A program made the translations under genes and the position numbers. A stretch of 11,974 nt of DNA, from positions 1 to 11,974 of the forward strand of contig CAMNBS010000029.1 of assembly GCA_946533175.1 (NCBI GenBank), given 5' to 3'. Below the pieces are notes generated by a model, which saw only the letters and a program-made list of their open reading frames with translations, made no database searches and had not been told where the DNA came from. This stretch comes from an uncultured Clostridia bacterium. Its GTDB lineage: Bacteria > Bacillota_I > Bacilli_A > RF39 > UBA660. This document shows positions 7,252 through 11,974 of this stretch, piece after piece (within the stretch, counting starts at the first letter, position 1; each line of letters opens with the position of its first letter).

Positions 7252-8133
7252 ATGAGGAATATCTTAAGTTATTATTATCAGATAATCGTTTCTGATGATA
7301 AAATAGATGATCGAGGATATTTTTCGTATAATAATCATCTTTTTTGTTTATATAAATATCGTCGAAATAAAGAAGAAATAGATAGTCTGGTTTATTTAAA
7401 TAATTATATGTTGGAAAGAAATATTAATATTAATAAGATTATTTTTAATATATTTAATGAGCCTTTATCTTTATACGAGAATAATTATTATGTTTTATTA
7501 TTAGTTAATTATGAGTATCATGGTAGTTATTTCAAATTTATTCCTATTTTTGATGATAAAAGAATAACAATTTTAAAAAGAAATAATTGGGCTTATTTAT
7601 GGAGTAGTAAAATTGATTATATTGAATATCAATTAAATCATTTAAATAATAGTTATCCACTATTAAGAAATAGTGTTAATTACTATATTGGGTTATCGGA
7701 AAATGCCATTAGTTACTTTAATATGCTGAAAGTAGATGATAAAAACTTATATATTGGTCATCGGCGAATTAAGGAAAGTGTTCTCTATAATCCTTTGGAA
7801 TTAGTTGTTGATTATAAAGTACGAGATATTAGTGAATATTTAAAAAAGTGTTTTTTTAGTGATAATAAAAGTATTTATGATATTAAAAAGTATTTAAATA
7901 CTCTTTCTTTAAATAATATGGATTATTGTCTTTTATATGTTAGAATGGTCTTTCCTAGCTATTATTTTGATATATATGAAAGAATTATTAATGATAATAC
8001 TGAAGAAATAGAAATAACCAAAATAACTAATAGATGTAATGAATATGAAGAATTATTATATGAAATATATCTTCTTATTCATCGAAAGATTAATATTTTA
8101 GGCATTGATTGGATTAATAATAAATTTAAATAA
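7252..8133 (+). CDS. Hypothetical protein resembling YutH/CotS-type kinase-fold spore-coat proteins
   Basis: A 293-aa protein rich in Tyr, Asn and Ile, with no signal peptide or membrane helix. Several segments recall the YutH/CotS group, which has an aminoglycoside-phosphotransferase-like fold: LWSSKIDYIE (116-125), YYIGLSENAISY (144-155), GHRRI (169-173), VVDYKVRDISEYL (185-197) and RMVFPSYYFDIYE (231-243). In active phosphotransferases the HxD catalytic loop has an Asp; here the loop reads HRR (170-172), while D187 could still stand for the metal-binding Asp. A pseudokinase is the likely reading. The ATG at 7252 follows GGTGAT (7242-7247) and is better than the GTG at 7243 inside that site. 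It is 32 bases after prs, with no convincing promoter between. The assignment comes from remembered family motifs and is uncertain. Confidence 0.6.
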   Translation: MRNILSYYYQIIVSDDKIDDRGYFSYNNHLFCLYKYRRNKEEIDSLVYLNNYMLERNININKIIFNIFNEPLSLYENNYYVLLLVNYEYHGSYFKFIPIFDDKRITILKRNNWAYLWSSKIDYIEYQLNHLNNSYPLLRNSVNYYIGLSENAISYFNMLKVDDKNLYIGHRRIKESVLYNPLELVVDYKVRDISEYLKKCFFSDNKSIYDIKKYLNTLSLNNMDYCLLYVRMVFPSYYFDIYERIINDNTEEIEITKITNRCNEYEELLYEIYLLIHRKINILGIDWINNKFK

Positions 8134-8263
8134 ATGTTATTTCTTGGTGTTAATGGTATTTAATAGTTGTTAAAAATGTCAATTTATGTATATGTTTTTA
8201 TTGCTGAAAAAGCAAAAAATTACTAATTAGAAATAGAAAAAAATGAAAATATCTAAAGAAAAA

Positions 8264-8310
8264 AGAAAATCTATTTCAATTTTTCAAGAAATAGTATTTT
8301 CTCTTTATTT
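8264..8310 (+). terminator. Hairpin terminator of the upstream operon
   Basis: AGAAAATCTATTTC (8264-8277) pairs with 8288-8302 over 14 bp, with one bulged T at 8295 and a 10-base loop. A T-rich run follows (TCTCTTTATTT). The pairing is the longest in the gap. The tail is not a pure T-tract, so it could be a moderate terminator or a 3' stabilising structure. Confidence 0.6.
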
Positions 8311-8389
8311 GACGAAAAAAAAATTTTTTGTTACTCTTTAGTTGTACCTGATTAAAAGGAACTTATCATACAAACTTTTGTCAAGATAA

Positions 8390-8418
8390 TTGATTTATTC
8401 CTTAAAAGAATATAAAAT
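8390..8418 (+). promoter_or_regulatory. Likely recA promoter
   Basis: TTGATT (8390-8395, 4 of 6) and TAAAAT (8413-8418, 5 of 6) are 17 bases apart, with transcription predicted to start near 8425. The -35 lies in the unpaired part of a split inverted repeat (8356-8361 and 8363-8367 with 8385-8389 and 8398-8403). A second weaker candidate begins at TTGACG (8309-8314). Confidence 0.5.
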
Positions 8419-8448
8419 GTTATTAGGTATGATTATGAAGGAGAATAT

Positions 8449-9483
8449 ATGAATAATAAAAGTATCGATAAAGATAAGGCTTTAGATGAAGTATTAGCTT
8501 CTCTTGAAAAACAATTTGGCAAAGGAGCAGTTATGCTTTTAGGTGATAATCATCATGCAGAAGTAGAAGTATCTCCTAGTGGTAGTTTGGCATTGGATTT
8601 AGCACTAGGTGTTGGTGGCTATCCAAAGGGAAGAATAATTGAAATTTATGGGCCAGAATCTAGTGGAAAAACAACTTTTGCTTTACATGCAATAGCAGAA
8701 GTTCAAAAAAGAGGCGGAAGAGCAGCTTTTATTGATGCTGAACATGCTCTTGATCCAATATATGCTAAAAATTTGGGTGTTAATATTAATGAGCTTTTAT
8801 TATCTCAACCAGATACTGGGGAACAAGCTCTTGAAATATGTGAAGCTCTAGTTCGTAGTAATGCAATTAATATTGTTGTTATAGATTCCGTTGCTGCTTT
8901 AGTTCCTCAAGCTGAAATAGATGGTGAGATGGGGGATTCACATGTTGGACTTCAAGCAAGGCTTATGTCTCAAGCATTACGAAAACTAAGCGGAACAATT
9001 AATAAAACTAAAACTATTGCTATTTTCATTAATCAATTACGTGAAAAGGTTGGTATTCTTTTTGGAAATCCTGAAACAACACCTGGTGGACGAGCTTTAA
9101 AGTTTTATTCAAGTATTCGTTTAGATGTAAGACGTGGTGATACTTTGAAGATTGGAGATAGTATTGTTGGAAGTCGAACAAATGTTAAAGTTGTTAAGAA
9201 TAAAGTAGCACCTCCTTTTAAAATCGCTACAGTTGATATCATGTATGGTGAAGGTATTAGTCATGAAGGCGAATTAATTGATTTAGGAAGTCAATGTGGT
9301 ATTTTAGAAAAGACTGGGGCATGGTATGCATATAATGGCGAAAAACTTGGTCAAGGAAAAGAAAATGTTAAATTACTTTTAAAAGAAAATAAAGAATTAG
9401 CTAATGAAATTGATAATAAAATTCGTGAGTTTTACAATATTAAAACGGATGATAAGAAAAATAAAAATAAAAAGGAAAGTTGA
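8449..9483 (+). CDS. recA: Recombinase RecA
   Basis: The ATP-dependent strand-exchange protein of homologous recombination and SOS co-protease, 344 aa, of normal length. The N-terminal helix region (about 8-30) includes KQFGKGAVM. Walker A is GPESSGKTT (68-76), the catalytic Glu is E98 in FIDAEHALDP, and Walker B is VVIDSV (143-148). DNA-binding loops are L1 (about 157-165) and L2 (about 195-212, NQLREKVG then GNPETTPGG). The C-terminus is a Lys-rich tail where many relatives are acidic. The ATG follows AAGGAG (8438-8443) with five-base spacing. It appears monocistronic, with its own promoter and a terminator that uses its last codons. In B. subtilis rny lies next to recA; here it does not. 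Confidence 0.98.
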   Translation: MNNKSIDKDKALDEVLASLEKQFGKGAVMLLGDNHHAEVEVSPSGSLALDLALGVGGYPKGRIIEIYGPESSGKTTFALHAIAEVQKRGGRAAFIDAEHALDPIYAKNLGVNINELLLSQPDTGEQALEICEALVRSNAINIVVIDSVAALVPQAEIDGEMGDSHVGLQARLMSQALRKLSGTINKTKTIAIFINQLREKVGILFGNPETTPGGRALKFYSSIRLDVRRGDTLKIGDSIVGSRTNVKVVKNKVAPPFKIATVDIMYGEGISHEGELIDLGSQCGILEKTGAWYAYNGEKLGQGKENVKLLLKENKELANEIDNKIREFYNIKTDDKKNKNKKES

Positions 9484-9498
9484 TGTTTCCTTTTTTTT
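9469..9498 (+). terminator. Intrinsic terminator of recA, overlapping its stop codon
   Basis: AAAAAGGAAA (9469-9478) pairs perfectly with TTTCCTTTTT (9486-9495) around a 7-base loop, and the T-tract runs to 9498. The left arm is part of the last recA codons and the loop contains the TGA stop. Confidence 0.85.
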
Positions 9499-9508
9499 GT
9501 GGTATACT
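9480..9508 (+). promoter_or_regulatory. Extended -10 promoter embedded in the recA terminator
   Basis: TTGATG (9480-9485) lies in the terminator loop, the T-tract forms most of the 17-base spacer, and TATACT (9503-9508) is preceded by TG one base away (9500-9501), making an extended -10. Transcription should start near 9515, leaving about 14 bases before the next start codon. Confidence 0.7.
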
Positions 9509-9528
9509 TTCTCCTAGTTGGTGATATC

Positions 9529-10038
9529 GTGGATAAGAAATTAAATGATTTATTGATTATTGATCAAAAAATTGGTGATTTTTTTTATAATAACGAAGAT
9601 TTATCAGAAAATGATTTTTTTGATAAATTTGAAAAAACTAGATATATTGATAAAGCTCTTAAAATAATGAATAAATTAAGTAATAAAAATGTTATTGAAT
9701 TATTAAAAAGAAATTGCTATTTAAAAGAATTTATTGACTTTAAAAAGTTTATTAGGGAGTATCCCCTTAATAAAACATATTTAAAACAAAATAAAGATAT
9801 GTATATTGAAGAATATAAAAAATTACGTAGAACTTGTTATTATATTAGTGATATAGCAAGGGATAATAAAGAATTTGAAGAGTATATGGATGTTTTAAAA
9901 GTTGATGATGTAGAAAAATATCTTCTTTCGAATATGCCAAATGAGCAAATATACTCTTTAGCTAGTGAAACATCTTTTTGGGATGAAAAATTGTATTTAT
10001 TTAGTTATTTTAAGAATAAGAAAAAAAAGACTATTTAA
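9529..10038 (+). CDS. Small charged protein of unknown function
   Basis: I do not recognise this 169-aa protein. It is rich in Lys, Asp, Glu, Asn and Tyr, has no signal peptide or membrane helix, and looks mostly alpha-helical, with a strongly basic C-terminus (FKNKKKKTI). Cysteines are few and scattered, with no metal-site pattern. The frame is open from a GTG at 9499, but the promoter -10 overlaps that stretch. The GTG at 9529, preceded by GGTGAT (9520-9525), is the better start. It has its own promoter and converges on the lactate dehydrogenase gene, the two stop codons overlapping. Its base and codon use match the neighbours, so nothing suggests recent transfer. Confidence 0.8.
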   Translation: MDKKLNDLLIIDQKIGDFFYNNEDLSENDFFDKFEKTRYIDKALKIMNKLSNKNVIELLKRNCYLKEFIDFKKFIREYPLNKTYLKQNKDMYIEEYKKLRRTCYYISDIARDNKEFEEYMDVLKVDDVEKYLLSNMPNEQIYSLASETSFWDEKLYLFSYFKNKKKKTI

Positions 10039-10052
10039 AAATCTTTTTCTTT
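10021..10052. terminator. Weak bidirectional terminator between convergent genes
   Basis: AAAAAGA (10024-10030) pairs with TCTTTTT (10042-10048) over an 11-base loop. After one mismatch, three further pairs extend it, one of them G-T. A-runs on the left and T-runs on the right give a T-tract in both directions. It spans both overlapping stop codons. Confidence 0.45.
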
Positions 10053-10955
10053 CAATTTTTGAATTACGGTTTTTAAAGTATCAATTGAATGTTGATATTT
10101 TTTTTGTTCATCGCTAGATAGCGGGAAATCAATTCTTTTTATCGCTCCATCTTGATTTAAAATAGTTGGATAACCAATAAAGATATCATTTTTTTGATCA
10201 TATGATGAAATAGTAAGTAAAGCATTTTCATTGGATAAAATAGCGTTAGTAATTCTTGTTGTTGTCATGCCAATACCATATGAAGTATTACCTTTTTTTT
10301 GAATAATGTCATAAGCCATATTACGAACTTTATCTTCAAGTTCTTTTTTTTCTTCCTCATTTATAAAATTATTAAGATTAGAAAGACCTAGAGTAGCATT
10401 TGTCCAAGGAACAAATTCGGTATCACCATGTTCGCCAATAACATAAGCATGAACATTTTTGGAATTAATATTTAGTTTATTACCTATTTCATAACGTAGT
10501 CGTGCTGAATCAAGGGTTGTACCAGTACCAATTACTTTTTCATGGGGAAGATTAGAGTATTTCCAAGTGATATATGTCATAATATCAACAGGATTAGTAG
10601 CAATAATAAAAATACCTTTAAAGTCATTTTTCATAACCTCGCTAATAATATTTTTGAATACCTCTTTGTTTTTATCAATTAAATCTATTCGAGTTTCTCC
10701 AATTTCTTGATTACGTCCAGCTGCAATCATAATTATTTTAGCATCTTTGCAATCTGTATAATCGCCAACTTTAATATCAATTTTACTTGGTCCAAAAGGA
10801 AGACCATGGTTAAGATCCATGACTTCACCCATTGTTTTTTCTTTATTAATATCAATTAAGACAAGTTCATTGACTGCTGTTTTTTGATTAAGAAGAGAAT
10901 AAGCATAACTCATCCCAACATTACCACATCCAATAATTACTACTTTATTTTTCAT
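10035..10955 (-). CDS. ldh: L-lactate dehydrogenase
   Basis: Reduces pyruvate to L-lactate with NADH, restoring NAD+ in fermentation; cytosolic, 306 aa. The nucleotide-binding motif GCGNVG is at 9-14 and D35 should bind the NAD ribose. The mobile loop AAGRNQEIGETR (78-89) carries Q83, where lactate dehydrogenases have Gln and malate dehydrogenases Arg, and the catalytic Arg R89. D149 and R152 lie in LDSAR, and the proton-relay H176 is in GEHGD. R154 and H169 match the Arg173 and His188 that bind fructose 1,6-bisphosphate in Bacillus enzymes, so allosteric activation is likely. The start follows an AGGAGAT-type ribosome binding site. It has its own promoter and is divergent from the membrane protein gene. 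Confidence 0.96.
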   Translation of the reverse strand: MKNKVVIIGCGNVGMSYAYSLLNQKTAVNELVLIDINKEKTMGEVMDLNHGLPFGPSKIDIKVGDYTDCKDAKIIMIAAGRNQEIGETRIDLIDKNKEVFKNIISEVMKNDFKGIFIIATNPVDIMTYITWKYSNLPHEKVIGTGTTLDSARLRYEIGNKLNINSKNVHAYVIGEHGDTEFVPWTNATLGLSNLNNFINEEEKKELEDKVRNMAYDIIQKKGNTSYGIGMTTTRITNAILSNENALLTISSYDQKNDIFIGYPTILNQDGAIKRIDFPLSSDEQKKYQHSIDTLKTVIQKLKEKDF

Positions 10956-10974
10956 TTTTATCTCCTATGATATT

Positions 10975-11004
10975 ATTATAACATTTTTTATATAAAATTA
11001 TTAA
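10975..11004 (-). promoter_or_regulatory. Promoter of ldh (extended -10)
   Basis: On the minus strand a perfect TATAAT (10980 to 10975) is preceded by TG with one base between, giving a consensus extended -10. The -35 is poor: TTAATA (11004 to 10999, 18-base spacer, 4 of 6). Transcription should start just upstream of the ribosome binding site. Confidence 0.65.
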
Positions 11005-11028
11005 ATTTTACATATTTTGTGATAGAAT
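11000..11028 (+). promoter_or_regulatory. Promoter of the membrane protein gene (extended -10)
   Basis: TAGAAT (11023-11028) with TG at 11020-11021 is an extended -10. No good -35 is present: ATTAAA or TTAAAT near 11000-11006 is the best, in the same bases as the weak -35 of the divergent ldh promoter. Confidence 0.55.
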
Positions 11029-11050
11029 ATGTATCTATGAGGAGGAAATG

Positions 11051-11875
11051 ATGAATTTGAAAACAAATAGTTTTATTGTTACATTAGTTCTTTTACCATT
11101 TATCTTTCTTTTGGCTATTTTACGATGTATTAATTTTTTAAAGCAATCTTTTTATGATTATATTATTCTTGGTTTATTATTTGTTTTCTTTATTAGTTTT
11201 ATTATTTCTTTATTTTATGCTCTTGATGAAATATTACATAGTAATAAAAAAAGCAGATTTGTTTTAATGCTTTTTTTTCCATTTCTTTATTTACCAATAT
11301 ATTATTCTAAATATGTATCTATAAGTGAAAAATATTTAAGTTATAGTTTATTAGGATTAGATATTATTCTATCAATACTTTTTTTCTTTAGTTTTAAAAC
11401 AATGTTTATAAATTATATGACTATGGACTTAATGAGTAATTTTGCATTAAAAACCATTTATAATTATGCTGATAAAAGTAATACTTTTACGATTGATGTA
11501 GATAAAAACTATGTTTGTGGTAATAATTTAGAAGGTTATACTCTTTCTTGTGAAAATAATAAAGATGATTCTTTTATAGGAATATATCTTTATGAAAAAG
11601 AAAGCTTTAGTGAAGGAGAGCTTGATGATATAAAGTCATTTCATCTTGAAGATATATTAAGTATTATTAATGAAAACAATTATGAGTATGTGGTTAATAA
11701 TATGGATGATTTAGTAAAAATAGATTATAATGACATGACAGTTTTAATTAAGCAAAATAATTATATTAATGAGAATAAATCATATTGTTTAGTTATTATT
11801 AAAGAAGTATTAGATTATGAAGAAAATATAAATGATTTTAATAGAATGATTGATACTATTCGTTTTTTAAGATAA
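11051..11875 (+). CDS. Unknown membrane protein with four predicted helices and a C-terminal soluble domain
   Basis: I do not recognise this 274-aa protein. The N-terminal half holds four hydrophobic stretches (about 8-29, 37-57, 69-86 and 98-118), and the first could be taken for a signal peptide. Residues about 125-274 are polar and acidic and look like a compact alpha/beta domain. Two Cys (C156, C167) lie 11 residues apart and could form a disulfide if the domain is outside; an even helix count would put it on the same side as the N-terminus. AGGAGG (11040-11045) is 5 bases before the ATG at 11051 but only 2 before the ATG at 11048, so I prefer 11051. The gene is divergent from ldh and has its own promoter. 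No function can be inferred from its neighbours. Confidence 0.8.
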   Translation: MNLKTNSFIVTLVLLPFIFLLAILRCINFLKQSFYDYIILGLLFVFFISFIISLFYALDEILHSNKKSRFVLMLFFPFLYLPIYYSKYVSISEKYLSYSLLGLDIILSILFFFSFKTMFINYMTMDLMSNFALKTIYNYADKSNTFTIDVDKNYVCGNNLEGYTLSCENNKDDSFIGIYLYEKESFSEGELDDIKSFHLEDILSIINENNYEYVVNNMDDLVKIDYNDMTVLIKQNNYINENKSYCLVIIKEVLDYEENINDFNRMIDTIRFLR

Positions 11876-11878
11876 TTG

Positions 11879-11887
11879 TGATATAAT
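11879..11887 (+). promoter_or_regulatory. Extended -10 promoter of the tRNA gene
   Basis: TGATATAAT (11879-11887) is a perfect extended -10. No clear -35 is seen 16-18 bases upstream, inside the end of the preceding gene. The expected transcription start near 11894 is only about two bases before the mature tRNA 5' end. Confidence 0.65.
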
Positions 11888-11895
11888 GATTAAGT

Positions 11896-11970
11896 GTCCT
11901 CTTAGTACAATGGATAGTACGGATTCCTCCTAAGAATTAAATGTGAGTTCGATTCTCGCAGGGGACACCA
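11896..11970 (+). tRNA. tRNA-Arg (anticodon CCT, reads AGG)
   Basis: A complete cloverleaf can be drawn. The acceptor stem is GTCCTCT (11896-11902) with AGGGGAC (11960-11966), then discriminator A and an encoded CCA (11968-11970). The D-stem is GTAC/GTAC (11905-11908, 11917-11920). The anticodon stem GATTC/GAATT (11922-11926, 11934-11938) encloses the loop CTCCTAA with anticodon CCT at 11929-11931. The T-arm has loop TTCGATT between GTGAG and CTCGC. The acceptor and D-arm closely resemble E. coli argW. It serves the rare AGG codon. Confidence 0.96.
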
Positions 11971-11974
11971 TTTA

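Larger units (their letters stand above)
8134..8448 (+). other. 315-base intergenic region before recA
   Basis: A very AT-rich gap with no convincing gene. From left to right it holds a small 5-bp hairpin (8201-8215) without a T-tract, a strong hairpin probably ending the upstream operon (8264-8310), and an A9T6 tract (8315-8329). A 12-base dyad (8370-8381), a split inverted repeat (8356-8403), the likely recA promoter (8390-8418) and the recA ribosome binding site (8438-8443) follow. I saw no Gram-positive LexA box (CGAAC-N4-GTTCG type); only the half GAAC near 8359 occurs. Confidence 0.7.

Noticed and set aside
8201..8215. TTGCT-GAAAA-AGCAA hairpin as a terminator.
   Set aside because: It is followed by an A-run on the plus strand and lacks a T-tract on the minus strand.
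8176..8226. A 16-codon frame starting ATG after the YutH-like gene.
   Set aside because: Too short, with no ribosome binding site or promoter.
8315..8329. A9T6 tract as an origin or a site of programmed slippage.
   Set aside because: It is not in a coding frame and there are no DnaA-box clusters nearby; such tracts are common at this base composition.
8243..8341. A 32-codon frame starting ATG in the gap before recA, encoding a basic-hydrophobic-basic peptide.
   Set aside because: There is no ribosome binding site, it runs straight through the terminator-like hairpin, and Lys/Phe-rich frames are expected in A- and T-tract DNA.
1..11974. CRISPR array, transposon ends, prophage or defence genes.
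   Set aside because: No spaced direct repeats, transposase motifs, or phage or nuclease/toxin signatures were seen on either strand.

Overview
The window is a very AT-rich chromosomal stretch from a Bacillota-type bacterium using the standard bacterial code: TGA ends recA and prpC and is not read as Trp. The gene order rlmN-prpC-prkC-rsgA-rpe is the one known from Bacillus subtilis and relatives. The PASTA-domain kinase implies a peptidoglycan wall, which argues against wall-less Mollicutes. An uncultured gut Bacilli or Erysipelotrichia-like lineage would fit, but that placement is an inference from base composition and synteny only.

Region 1 (1-5108): after a terminator of an unseen upstream gene, a near-consensus promoter starts a tight operon. 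It holds an RlmN-like rRNA methyltransferase, the PrpC phosphatase and PrkC kinase pair, the ribosome-maturation GTPase RsgA and a divergent ribulose-phosphate 3-epimerase. Neighbouring genes overlap by 1 or 4 bases or are 4-8 bases apart. In B. subtilis thiN follows rpe; here it does not.

Region 2 (5109-8133): a promoter embedded in a weak hairpin after rpe precedes three same-strand genes. They are an adenosine-deaminase-fold protein that appears to have lost its metal and catalytic residues, a divergent long PRPP synthetase, and a protein resembling the YutH/CotS group of kinase-fold spore-coat proteins without the usual catalytic Asp.

Region 3 (8134-10038): a 315-base gap with a strong hairpin and several dyads, then recA, whose terminator overlaps its own stop codon and also carries the promoter of a small unknown gene.

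Region 4 (10035-11974): L-lactate dehydrogenase on the minus strand, convergent with the small gene. Divergent from it is an unknown four-helix membrane protein, then tRNA-Arg(CCT).

Most of the window is housekeeping. The parts worth a second look are the apparent pseudo-deaminase beside the PRPP synthetase, the YutH-like pseudokinase, the altered active-site loop of the epimerase, and the repeated overlap of terminators with promoters. I see no CRISPR array, insertion sequence, prophage gene or recognisable defence system.
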